A stretch of 10,957 bases of DNA from JBAOHV01 sp964450685. GTDB taxonomy: Bacteria; Actinomycetota; Acidimicrobiia; Acidimicrobiales; Microtrichaceae. The stretch spans positions 1 through 10,957 of the forward strand of contig CAYVDN010000081.1 of NCBI GenBank assembly GCA_964450685.1, read 5' to 3'. Every line of letters starts with the position of its first letter. Within the stretch, counting starts at the first letter, position 1. Both the position numbers and the translations under genes were made by a program. Positions 1 to 5,745 of the stretch are shown here, piece by piece. A model generated the notes under the pieces. It worked only from the letters and a program-made list of their open reading frames with translations, did not search any database and was not told the DNA's origin.

Positions 1-614
1 CCCCACGCCAGGTAGACGTCCACGTGGCGTGCGGCGACCGCCTCGGCCGCGGGCGAAGCACCGCCGAAATAGATCTCGGGTCGGGGATCGGGGGTCATGC
101 GGGTGGTGGCGGCGCGCACGTCGTAGTGGTCGCCGGTCATGTCGAACGGCTCGTCGCACCAGGCGCCGTACATGATCTCGAGGAACTCCGCCGAGCGTTC
201 GTAGCGCTCCTCCTTGGAGCTGTGGTCGCCGAAACGGGCCAGCTCGGCGGGTTCGGCACCGATGACGATGTTGATCAGCAGACGGCCACCGGACATCCGC
301 TGATAGGTCGACGCCATCTGCGCGGCCGTGGTCGGACTTATCAGCCCCGGGCGAAAGGCGACCAGGAACCTGAGCCGGCGTGTGAGCGGGATGAGCGACG
401 CGGTGGTGATCCACGCGTCCTCGCAGCCCGTTCCGCAGGGTGTGAGAACGGCGTCGTACCCCAGGTCGTCGCAGGCGCCCGCGATCTGGGCCAGGTAGCT
501 GTGCGATGGGGCCCGCCGGTTCGCGTCGTCGCCCGTGGGAAGGATGTCACGGCTGTCACCGCCGGTGGGTAGGAACCAGTGGACCTTCAGGTCGGGAACC
601 TTCGACTTGGACAT
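1..614 (-). CDS. ssuD: SsuD-type FMN-dependent alkanesulfonate monooxygenase (C-terminus off the left edge)
   Basis: Translation of the complement from the ATG at 614 gives 204 residues without a stop, running off the window. It matches the luciferase-like SsuD family: near the N-terminus 'HWFLPTGGDSR', then 'GYDAVLTPCGTGCEDAW', 'LRFLVAFRPG', 'GRLLINIV', 'ERYERSAEFLEIM' and the diagnostic 'PEIYFGGAS' followed by 'HVDVYLAW'. E. coli SsuD is about 380 residues, so roughly half is visible. Family role: with FMNH2 supplied by a partner reductase, it splits alkanesulfonates into aldehyde and sulfite for sulfur scavenging in the cytoplasm. A GGAG lies about 7 bases upstream of the ATG. No reductase or ABC transporter genes for sulfonates are visible here. 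The related dimethylsulfone monooxygenase family is the main alternative; the TPTG/CEDAW pattern favours SsuD. Confidence 0.87.
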   Translation of the reverse strand, partial: MSKSKVPDLKVHWFLPTGGDSRDILPTGDDANRRAPSHSYLAQIAGACDDLGYDAVLTPCGTGCEDAWITTASLIPLTRRLRFLVAFRPGLISPTTAAQMASTYQRMSGGRLLINIVIGAEPAELARFGDHSSKEERYERSAEFLEIMYGAWCDEPFDMTGDHYDVRAATTRMTPDPRPEIYFGGASPAAEAVAARHVDVYLAW

Positions 615-784
615 CTGCGTGCTCCGGGACGATCGGACGCGCTGGTTGCCGCACGGAGGCGGCATCGCAGCACTCGGTTCGCAAAGTGTGGGGTGTGGTG
701 AGGTCCCTGCGCCAGCGGGTACGACGCTCCGGTGCCGGACGTGGTCGAGGCGTGAATGTCAGACCCCGGTGGGAGAGTGGCTCC

Positions 785-1183
785 ATGCCCAGCGATGCCC
801 GATCCCGACTTCTCAGGGCGGTACCCGACCCGCCCGCCACTCCAGAGTCCGACGCAGCTCACACGAGTGCGGTCCAGTTCTCCGAGTCAGTTCGTAGGGT
901 CGTGGCGATCGCCCGCCGCGGCCGTCTGTCAGTGCCCGTGTTCCGCTCCCCGCCACGCCTCGAAGGTGTGGACCGTTCGATAAGACGCCGATCCAACGGC
1001 ACAGCTGTTGTGGCGGTGCGGCGACTCGGCAGACCACTAGCCGCGGTCCAGGCCGACATCATCGAGGGGGTGGTGGCGGCCAACTCGCTCGACGGGAGCA
1101 GGGCCGACAGGTTCCGGCACGTCGCGTGGCAGCAACTAGTCGGCGCACCGGCTGATCCACCGATGAGTCGGCGTGTGGCCTGA
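785..1183 (+). CDS. Conserved hypothetical protein, 132 aa
   Basis: The frame starts at an ATG preceded by GGGAGAG at good spacing and ends in TGA. The same frame is open further upstream, but that part lies antisense to the SsuD gene and is probably not translated. The protein is basic and shows a compact core, 'VVAIARRGRLSVPVFRSPPR', 'IRRRSNGTAVVAVRRLGRP' and 'AAVQADIIEGVVAANSL', that resembles small uncharacterised actinobacterial proteins I have seen but cannot name. There is no signal peptide, membrane segment or catalytic motif. Function is unknown. It is divergent from the SsuD gene, with about 170 bases between them that hold no recognisable feature, and convergent with the ClC gene, whose stop lies 40 bases downstream. 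Confidence 0.6.
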   Translation: MPSDARSRLLRAVPDPPATPESDAAHTSAVQFSESVRRVVAIARRGRLSVPVFRSPPRLEGVDRSIRRRSNGTAVVAVRRLGRPLAAVQADIIEGVVAANSLDGSRADRFRHVAWQQLVGAPADPPMSRRVA

Positions 1184-1222
1184 GCGAGGGCAGGCACGTT
1201 CGGTCGTACGCGACCAATGGTC

Positions 1223-2473
1223 TCAGGGGTCGCGTTGGTGGTCGGTGACGCTCTCGTTGCCCACCGCCAGGTCTGCTGCGACAGCCGACAGCAGCGCCGG
1301 AACCACATAGCCCGCACGGCCGCTCGTCTCAGCGACGAACATGACCGCTGCCAGCGGCACCTGGTATCCGGCTCCGAGCACCGCTGCCACACCCAGCACC
1401 GGGAACAGAGCTGAGGGTGCGGTGCCCAGCACCCCGCTGGTCACCCGACCGAGCAGACCACCCAACACGACCAACGGGATGAAGAACCCACCGATCCCTC
1501 CACCAGCGGTGGTGGCAATCGTGCCGACGAATCTGATGGCCAGCATGGCCAGCACAGCGCCGACGGTCAGCCGCGGATCCTGGAGCCATTCGAGCACCAG
1601 GTAGCCAGGGCCGATGCCGAGCGGTCTGTCGGTCAACTGCAATGCCGTCCATGCCGCGCCAGCAGTTGCGGCGACAGCGAGGGGGAGCCGGACTGCTGCA
1701 GTGGTGGAAGTCGACCAGTGCTTCGCCCACCGCACGGAACGAGCGATCATGCGCGCAAGGAGCCCCGCGATCAAGCCGAGTACGAGCGCCCCGCCAAGGT
1801 CGCGCAGGTCGAACGGCGGGTTGTCACCCACCGAGAAGAGCCGCTCGGTGCCGGCGACCGACACCAACGACAGGTAGCCCGAGGCGGCCCCCACGAGCGC
1901 TGGCATGAGTTGTCGGCGCGCCAGGTCGGAACGGTACGGGACCTCGAGCGCGAACACCGCTCCGGTTGCCGGTGCCTTGAAGACTGCGGCAACCGCCGCT
2001 GCCACTCCGGCGACCAGCATCGCCCGGTGGTCGATCCCGTACCGACGAGAGACCCGCCCGAACACCGTGTCGGCCGTACCGGCGCCCAACATCACAGCGG
2101 GACCCTCGAGGCCCAGGGAGCCCCCCATCGCCAGGGTGGCGACCGCGCCGGACATCCGCGTGACCAGTTGCGCAGCACCGATGCGGCGGGTCGGATCGTG
2201 ATAGCTGAGCAGGTACTCGTCCGCCGTGGCCCGCGAGCGGGGGGTGGGCCCGACGCGCAGCAGCGCAGCGGTCAACGCCAGTCCCGCACCGGGTGCGACC
2301 ACCATCAGCGGCGCCGGAGCCTCGCGGACGAGCACAAGGATGAAAGAGACGATCCTCTCGAAGGCGAGCACACCGAGCCCGACGGTCACGCCGAGCGCTC
2401 CTGCCATCGGCAGGGTCCAGCGACTGCCGCGTCCTGCCGCTGGCGAATCCGTCGCTGGATGTCTGTCGCCCAT
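1223..2473 (-). CDS. ClC-family chloride channel/transporter
   Basis: The 416-residue product is strongly hydrophobic throughout and carries two ClC signatures. One is 'GSLGLEGP' (residues 118-125), with the gating glutamate at E123. The other is 'GGGIGGFFIP' (324-333), the GxFxP anion-binding loop. The family is a homodimer in the cytoplasmic membrane that moves chloride or a related anion, often in exchange for protons. The usual GSGIP loop is not recognisable; the matching region reads 'EYLLSYHDP'. At the position of E203 of E. coli ClC-ec1 (motif FIIEEM) this protein reads 'FALEVP', so the internal proton glutamate appears to be valine (V178). The C-terminus ends just after the last helix with no CBS domains. 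The ATG has no clear ribosome binding site. It is divergent from the tRNA gene. Confidence 0.92.
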   Translation of the reverse strand: MGDRHPATDSPAAGRGSRWTLPMAGALGVTVGLGVLAFERIVSFILVLVREAPAPLMVVAPGAGLALTAALLRVGPTPRSRATADEYLLSYHDPTRRIGAAQLVTRMSGAVATLAMGGSLGLEGPAVMLGAGTADTVFGRVSRRYGIDHRAMLVAGVAAAVAAVFKAPATGAVFALEVPYRSDLARRQLMPALVGAASGYLSLVSVAGTERLFSVGDNPPFDLRDLGGALVLGLIAGLLARMIARSVRWAKHWSTSTTAAVRLPLAVAATAGAAWTALQLTDRPLGIGPGYLVLEWLQDPRLTVGAVLAMLAIRFVGTIATTAGGGIGGFFIPLVVLGGLLGRVTSGVLGTAPSALFPVLGVAAVLGAGYQVPLAAVMFVAETSGRAGYVVPALLSAVAADLAVGNESVTDHQRDP

Positions 2474-2577
2474 CAGGACGAGTCAACCAGCTGGGTTCCC
2501 GCGGGTGCAGCTTGGACCGCGGGTTCTGCTCTGCTGGTCGCACCGTCTGGTGTTTCGTCTGGCAGCATTGTCACCGG

Positions 2578-2661
2578 GCCCGGGTGGCGGAATTGGCAGA
2601 CGCAGAGGGCTTAAACCCCTCGGCTCTTCGGAGCGTGCGGGTTCGAATCCCGCCCCGGGCA
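2578..2661 (+). tRNA. tRNA-Leu (anticodon UAA)
   Basis: A full class II cloverleaf can be folded. The acceptor arms GCCCGGG (2578-2584) and CCCGGGC (2654-2660) pair perfectly. The D stem is GCG/CGC. The anticodon stem GAGGG/CCCTC encloses the loop CTTAAAC, with anticodon TAA at 2612-2614. The long variable arm contains GCTC-TTCG-GAGC, and the T arm is GCGGG/CCCGC with loop TTCGAAT. The discriminator base is A2661. The following bases read CCCA, so CCA is not encoded directly after the discriminator. The long variable arm and the TAA anticodon together give tRNA-Leu. The integrase gene begins 134 bases downstream on the same strand, making this tRNA the likely integration target. Confidence 0.97.
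2637..2661 (+). other. Probable attachment-site core (attL) in the 3' part of tRNA-Leu
   Basis: This covers the T arm and 3' acceptor strand of the tRNA. Tyrosine integrases of integrative elements commonly use the 3' half of a tRNA gene and restore it on insertion. The integrase starts close by and element-type genes continue away from the tRNA, so this is the expected attL. The exact core length cannot be set because the second copy (attR) is outside the window. Confidence 0.5.
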
Positions 2662-2671
2662 CCCAGTGTTT

Positions 2672-2698
2672 ACAAGGGTTCTCCGCCCTCACCCTTGT
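2672..2698 (+). terminator. Inverted repeat between tRNA-Leu and integrase (possible tRNA terminator)
   Basis: ACAAGGGT (2672-2679) and ACCCTTGT (2691-2698) form a perfect 8-bp stem with an 11-base loop, 10 bases after the tRNA. No T tract follows, so a classical intrinsic terminator is not proven. It could equally be an integrase or accessory-factor binding site at the element end. Confidence 0.4.
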
Positions 2699-2721
2699 CG
2701 ACCTCCTGCTCCAGAGGGTAC

Positions 2722-2743
2722 AAATAGTCGCGAAATAGTCGCG
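2722..2743 (+). repeat. Tandem pair of 11-bp direct repeats before the integrase
   Basis: The unit AAATAGTCGCG occurs twice, head to tail and without a mismatch, 53 bases before the integrase start. Short direct repeats beside a core site are typical arm-binding sites for the N-terminal domain of tyrosine integrases. This role is inferred from position. Confidence 0.6.
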
Positions 2744-2795
2744 AAGCCATCTGGGAACCACCGCAGGCGACCTCGCGTGACGCACGGGAGTGGTG

Positions 2796-3944
2796 ATGGC
2801 GGGCACCGTCGAGCAGTACGGCAAGGGATGGCGGTACCGAGTCGCGATCGGCACGAACTCGGAGACCGGCGCGAGGCGCTGGGCGAGCAAGGGCGGCTTC
2901 CCGACGAAGCGGGCAGCGAGAGAGGCGATGACGGCAGTGCTGGCGAACGCCGACCGGGGCGTCGTCGTCGAGCGGTCGCCTCTCACGGTGGGCCAGTACC
3001 TCGACCAGTGGCTCGAGGACGTGGGCGGCGGACTGAAGCCAACCACTCTCGGGGGCTACCGGCAGGCGGTGAGCCGGCTGCAGCGCATGATCGGGGACGT
3101 GAAGCTCCAGGAGCTCAGACCCCTCACCGTCGAGCGGGCGTATCAGCAGCTGCTGAGCTCGGGCCTGGCCGCCAAGACGGTGCGCAACACGCACACGGTG
3201 CTGCGACGCGCACTCGCAGATGCGGAGCGTCTTGACCTGGTGGTGCGCAACGCGGCGGCGGCCGCTCGACCGCCGTCGGTCCGGCGCAAGGAGCAGGAGA
3301 CCTGGACGCCGGACGAGCTGAGCCGGTTCCTTGCATCCGTTGCCGACCACCGGCTCTTCGCAGCCTTCGTGCTCTCGGCCACCACCGGAATGCGTCGAGG
3401 TGAGTTGATGGGACTCCGCTGGCGTGACGTCGACCTCGATGCTGGCCGCATGTCGATCGTCTCGACGATCACCACCGTCAACGGCCGTGCGGTCGAGTCG
3501 TCTACCAAGACCAACAAGAGCCGGCGCAGGATCGCCCTCGATGCCGGGACGATCGAGGTGCTTCGTGCGCACCAGCAGCGACAGAGCGCCGAGCGCCAGC
3601 ACGGCGGCAAGTTGTGGACTGACTCGGGTCTGGTCTTCACCCGTGAGGACGGCACAGCGCTGCATCCTGACCGCTTCTCCCACCTCTTTGTCAGGTTGAG
3701 CCGAAAGGCGGGACTGCCACCAATCCGGCTGCACGATCTGCGTCACACCTACGCCACGCTGGCCCTCGAAGCCGGGGTCCACCCCAAGATCGTGTCCGAG
3801 CGACTCGGTCATGCCACGACAGGCATCACCCTCGACTTGTACTCACACGTCGCTCCCTCGATGGACCAGCAAGCGGCCGAGACGATCGCCGGGCTGTTCT
3901 CACTGCCGAATCAGTCGTCGGACGGAGACGCCGCCTCGGCGTAG
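2796..3944 (+). CDS. int: Tyrosine recombinase/integrase
   Basis: The 382-residue product has the three-part layout of phage and ICE integrases. Residues 1-60 form an arm-binding type N-terminus ('GWRYRVAIGTN', 'GFPTKRAAREAM'). Residues 61-160 form a SAM-like core-binding domain ('TVGQYLDQWL', 'LKPTTLGGYR'). The catalytic domain runs from about residue 168. The catalytic set is visible: R200 in 'TTGMRRGELMGLRW', Lys at 238 or 241 in 'STKTNKS', H313 and R316 in 'RLHDLRHTYA', H339 in 'ERLGHA' and the nucleophile Y349 in 'LDLYSHV'. ATG 2796 is chosen because GGGAG ends 5 bases before it; GTG at 2790 or 2793 is also open. It catalyses insertion, and excision together with Xis, at tRNA-Leu. Its 3' end overlaps the convergent excisionase gene by 34 bases. 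Confidence 0.96.
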   Translation: MAGTVEQYGKGWRYRVAIGTNSETGARRWASKGGFPTKRAAREAMTAVLANADRGVVVERSPLTVGQYLDQWLEDVGGGLKPTTLGGYRQAVSRLQRMIGDVKLQELRPLTVERAYQQLLSSGLAAKTVRNTHTVLRRALADAERLDLVVRNAAAAARPPSVRRKEQETWTPDELSRFLASVADHRLFAAFVLSATTGMRRGELMGLRWRDVDLDAGRMSIVSTITTVNGRAVESSTKTNKSRRRIALDAGTIEVLRAHQQRQSAERQHGGKLWTDSGLVFTREDGTALHPDRFSHLFVRLSRKAGLPPIRLHDLRHTYATLALEAGVHPKIVSERLGHATTGITLDLYSHVAPSMDQQAAETIAGLFSLPNQSSDGDAASA

Positions 3945-4231
3945 AGCTGAGATGGGCGAGCCAGGAGCATCTCCAGTGCCGTTCTCGGGACCAGCAGCCG
4001 ACGACCGATCTGGATGACCGGAAGCCCTTCGGCACGTGTGGCTCGCCAGAGACGCGCAGCGTCGTAGGCCGCTCCTCGGCTGATGCGGAGTACCGCAGCG
4101 GCCTCCTCGACGGTCAGGACATCTCCGAAATCCGCCAGACATGAAGACCGGCTCGAGCCTCCAGGGTGGGTTGTCTGCGCGGGATCGGCAAGAGCGGAGT
4201 CGACGAGTCGGAGCGGCGGCTTCTCATCCAT
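3911..4231 (-). CDS. xis: Excisionase-like HTH protein (Xis)
   Basis: The product is about 106 residues with an excisionase/MerR-type (HTH_17-like) domain in its C-terminal half: 'DVLTVEEAAAVLRISRGAAY' for the helix-turn-helix, then the wing pattern 'GLPVIQIGRRLLVPRTALEMLL'. The N-terminal 35 residues are low-complexity and lack similarity I recognise. Such proteins bend DNA at the att sites and steer the integrase to excision. The gene lies on the strand opposite int and ends inside it, so the two are convergent rather than in one operon. ATG 4231 is chosen; an in-frame GTG at 4237 is the alternative. AGGTGG sits too close to the ATG for a good ribosome binding site, so the start is uncertain. 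Confidence 0.8.
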   Translation of the reverse strand: MDEKPPLRLVDSALADPAQTTHPGGSSRSSCLADFGDVLTVEEAAAVLRISRGAAYDAARLWRATRAEGLPVIQIGRRLLVPRTALEMLLARPSQLYAEAASPSDD

Positions 4232-4314
4232 GCCCACCTAAGCGCGTCGCCGGAGCACAAGAGGACGGTCAGATTCCACAGGCTGGCTCCCAAGGGAGCG
4301 ACCAGAGCCGGAGT

Positions 4315-4351
4315 TGACACTGACGAGTCAAGTCACCTGGCGGCAGTGTCA
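4315..4351. repeat. Spaced 8-bp inverted repeat TGACACTG/CAGTGTCA
   Basis: The arms at 4315-4322 and 4344-4351 are perfect complements, with centres 29 bp apart, close to three DNA turns. This suits a dimer or tetramer contacting one face of the helix. It lies in the divergent xis/winged-helix spacer. Confidence 0.55.
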
Positions 4352-4360
4352 CAACACAGG

Positions 4361-4377
4361 ATCAGGATAAACCTGAT
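4361..4377. repeat. 17-bp palindrome over a possible -10 element
   Basis: ATCAGG and CCTGAT flank ATAAA and form a perfect 6-bp dyad, 19 bases ahead of the GTG at 4396. A repressor here would block transcription of the downstream gene. Its A+T-rich centre stands out in this GC-rich region. Confidence 0.5.
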
Positions 4378-4395
4378 GCACTGCGGAGCGAACTG

Positions 4396-4854
4396 GTGAC
4401 GGCCAAGGACGACCGGCGACGGTCGACGCTCGACTGGCTCGTCGCCCATCCCACAGCTGAGGTCCGCCCGTGGCATGACCCGGTGATCCAGGAATGCGGC
4501 TTCGATGCCCGCCACTGCTACGTCGAGCAGTTCTGGCTACCGATCCTGGGCCCATCCGCTGTGCTCGCACTGCGCCGCCTCGCCGACTGGCTCGACCACC
4601 ACCCTGCCGGGGTCCAGGTCGACCTGGTCGACTTCGGCTCGTCGCTCGGGATCGGCACTGGCACCGGGCGTCACACCCAGATCAACCGGACGCTCGGTCG
4701 CCTCGTCGACTTCGGTCTGGCCCGGATCGCCGGGGACCACATGGAGGTCCACACGATGCTGTCGCCGGTGCCTCCACGGCTGCGGCGTCGGCTCCCGCTG
4801 TCCCTCCACGACGCGCTGATCGATCACGAACGGAGCTGTCTCGATAGCGCCTGA
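4396..4854 (+). CDS. Conserved winged-helix-like protein, 152 aa
   Basis: The frame starts at GTG with GGAG 9 bases upstream. The product has an N-terminal part with 'DPVIQECGFDARHCYVEQFW', then 'LPILGPSAVLALRRLADWL' and a stretch at about residues 70-125 that reads as a winged helix: 'VQVDLVDFGSSLGIG', 'RHTQINRTLGRLVDFGLARI' and the strand 'HMEVHTMLSPVP'. The pattern 'YVE.FWLP.LGPS...LLRRLA' followed by 'LG.G...RH' and 'FGLA' recalls an uncharacterised protein family common in actinobacteria; I cannot name it. It is the first plus-strand gene after the dyad-rich spacer and is followed by a strong hairpin, so it appears to be its own transcription unit. A DNA-binding role in regulation or maintenance of the element is likely but not shown. 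Confidence 0.8.
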   Translation: MTAKDDRRRSTLDWLVAHPTAEVRPWHDPVIQECGFDARHCYVEQFWLPILGPSAVLALRRLADWLDHHPAGVQVDLVDFGSSLGIGTGTGRHTQINRTLGRLVDFGLARIAGDHMEVHTMLSPVPPRLRRRLPLSLHDALIDHERSCLDSA

Positions 4855-4858
4855 ACGT

Positions 4859-4896
4859 GCGGGTGGCGGCCGGTCGGGGAAGCCGCCGCCACCCGC
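4859..4896 (+). terminator. Strong hairpin after the winged-helix gene
   Basis: GCGGGTGGCGGC (4859-4870) and GCCGCCACCCGC (4885-4896) are perfect 12-bp complements around a 14-base loop, 4 bases after the stop codon. There is no T run directly behind the stem, as is common for actinobacterial terminators. The hairpin lies between the stop codon and the palindromes that precede the next gene, so it probably isolates the two genes. Confidence 0.7.
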
Positions 4897-4922
4897 ATCT
4901 ACTACTCCGGCCTTCCCCTTCG

Positions 4923-4973
4923 TGGTCATCCCTGACCACACCTGACCATCACCGAGATGGTCACCCCTGACCA
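4923..4973. repeat. Palindrome cluster TGGTCANCCCTGACCA (two copies plus an extra half site)
   Basis: The 16-bp palindrome TGGTCATCCCTGACCA lies at 4923-4938 and TGGTCACCCCTGACCA at 4958-4973. They have the same orientation and start 35 bp apart. A further half site TGACCA sits between them at 4943-4948, giving five half sites in 51 bp. The block ends 29 bases before the start of the P-loop gene. It looks like an operator for a dimeric regulator or an iteron/centromere-like site for a ParA-type system. A third copy occurs inside the relaxase gene at 9826-9841. Confidence 0.7.
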
Positions 4974-5002
4974 CCAACTTCCACCCGAACCAGGAGCACC
5001 CC

Positions 5003-5617
5003 ATGCACCCCATCGAGTTCATCGGCATCCGGGGAGGACACGGCGCCACCACCGTCGCCCTCGCCGCGGCCGCCACCCTCGCCAACCGAGGTCCCAGCCG
5101 GATCTCTGTCTCCACCCATGACCGCCGTGCCATGTGCGCCATCGTCGGGATCGCACACGACGGGCTGCCCATCCCGATCGCCGAGCACCTCGACCTCGCA
5201 CCCGACGAGTTCGACGGCGACGTCATCGACGCCGGCACTCTCGAGCGGTACTTCGACGAGGACCCCTTCGACGACGAGCTCGAACGACGCCGCCAGAACG
5301 CCGCTGAGTCGCTGCGGATCGGCGTGCTGCGAGGACCCGACTACCTGGGGCTCCGAACGCTCTGTGAGCACGCAGAGGCGCCCCTGGACGCCCTGGTGCT
5401 GCTGAGCGAGCCGGGTCGAGCGCTGGACGCCCGAGACGTCGAACACGTCTCGGGCCGGCCCGTCGCCGCTGTGATCGACCACACCCCGGTGGTGGCCCGC
5501 ACGATCGACGCCGGTCTGCTGGTGCACCGCCTCGATCATCTCCGTGAGTTCACCCAGCTCCGCACCTGGATCACCCAGATCGGCACCGAGGAGGCACCAT
5601 GCGTCGCCTCCTCGTGA
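5003..5617 (+). CDS. ParA/CpaE-like P-loop protein, divergent
   Basis: The 204-residue product starts at an ATG with AGGAG 6 bases upstream. The N-terminus 'IEFIGIRGGHGATTVALAAA' is laid out like the deviant Walker A of the ParA/MinD/CpaE superfamily (normally KGGxGKTT), at residues 8-17. Here both lysines are missing (R10 and A15), as in CpaE-like GATT variants. Further superfamily-like elements are 'DVIDAGTL' (73-80), 'LDALVLLSEPGRALDARDV' and the closing 'PVVARTIDAGLL'. ParA-type proteins partition DNA or position protein complexes. Whether this one binds ATP is doubtful. At about 200 residues it is shorter than typical ParA (about 250 or more). The palindrome cluster directly upstream could be its control or partition site; no ParB partner is recognisable in the window. 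Confidence 0.8.
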   Translation: MHPIEFIGIRGGHGATTVALAAAATLANRGPSRISVSTHDRRAMCAIVGIAHDGLPIPIAEHLDLAPDEFDGDVIDAGTLERYFDEDPFDDELERRRQNAAESLRIGVLRGPDYLGLRTLCEHAEAPLDALVLLSEPGRALDARDVEHVSGRPVAAVIDHTPVVARTIDAGLLVHRLDHLREFTQLRTWITQIGTEEAPCVASS

Positions 5618-5703
5618 GCCCGAGTCACGGCTTCACCCGCCCCATGCACACGCTGGTCAGGGAGTGGCACAGACTGGCTTGTTGCGCAAGCGCAACAAGC
5701 TGA
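5599..5703 (+). CDS. Possible small ORF, 34 aa, overlapping the P-loop gene end
   Basis: The ATG at 5599 has a near-ideal ribosome binding site, GAGGAGG with 4 bases to the start. It overlaps the 3' end of the P-loop gene by 19 bases in another frame. It encodes 34 residues beginning MRRLLVSPSHGF and including 'HRLACC'. Its last eight codons (5680-5703) lie in the terminator-like palindrome, which is unusual for a gene. No family is recognised. The strong ribosome binding site may be a by-product of the Glu-Glu codons of the upstream gene. Confidence 0.3.
   Translation: MRRLLVSPSHGFTRPMHTLVREWHRLACCASATS
5677..5700. terminator. Palindromic hairpin between convergent units
   Basis: GCTTGTTGCGC (5677-5687) and GCGCAACAAGC (5690-5700) are perfect 11-bp complements separated by AA. 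As RNA this gives a 10-bp stem with a 4-base loop on either strand. It lies between the plus-strand P-loop gene and the minus-strand operon that ends at 5746, so a two-way terminator fits best. No T tract is present on either side. Confidence 0.65.
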
Positions 5704-5745
5704 GGACTTCCGGCAACGCCCAGAAGTGCCGCACGTAGGTATTCG

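Larger units (their letters stand above)
4238..4395. promoter_or_regulatory. Dyad-rich divergent control region between xis and the winged-helix gene
   Basis: This 158-bp spacer separates two divergent genes and holds three perfect inverted repeats. They are GCTCCC-AA-GGGAGC (4286-4299), TGACACTG and CAGTGTCA 21 bases apart (4315-4351), and ATCAGG-ATAAA-CCTGAT (4361-4377). GATAAA (4366-4371), inside the last dyad, is a possible -10 for the plus-strand gene. A TTGACA at 4314-4319 has no good -10 at 17 bases. It looks like an operator region for the excision/maintenance decision. The binding proteins could be Xis or the winged-helix product; that is inference. Confidence 0.55.

Noticed and set aside
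506..784. Upstream extension of the small hypothetical gene at 785-1183
   Set aside because: The extension runs antisense through the start of the SsuD gene, has low-complexity Arg/Ser-rich content, and a good ribosome binding site marks the ATG at 785.
1718..2614. Long plus-strand open frame opposite the ClC gene
   Set aside because: It is antisense to a clear ClC protein, rich in Arg, Gly and His with no domain pattern, and reads into the tRNA; a shadow frame typical of high-GC DNA.
2670..3812. 380-codon minus-strand open frame opposite the integrase
   Set aside because: The plus strand holds a complete integrase with all catalytic residues; the minus product has no recognisable family features.
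4314..4342. TTGACA as a sigma-70 type promoter
   Set aside because: The hexamer matches a -35 but no plausible -10 occurs at 16-18 bases; it belongs to an inverted-repeat arm.
5677..5700. Palindrome as oriT or recombination site
   Set aside because: Its location between convergent genes, far from the relaxase start, fits a two-way terminator better, and it has no second copy.
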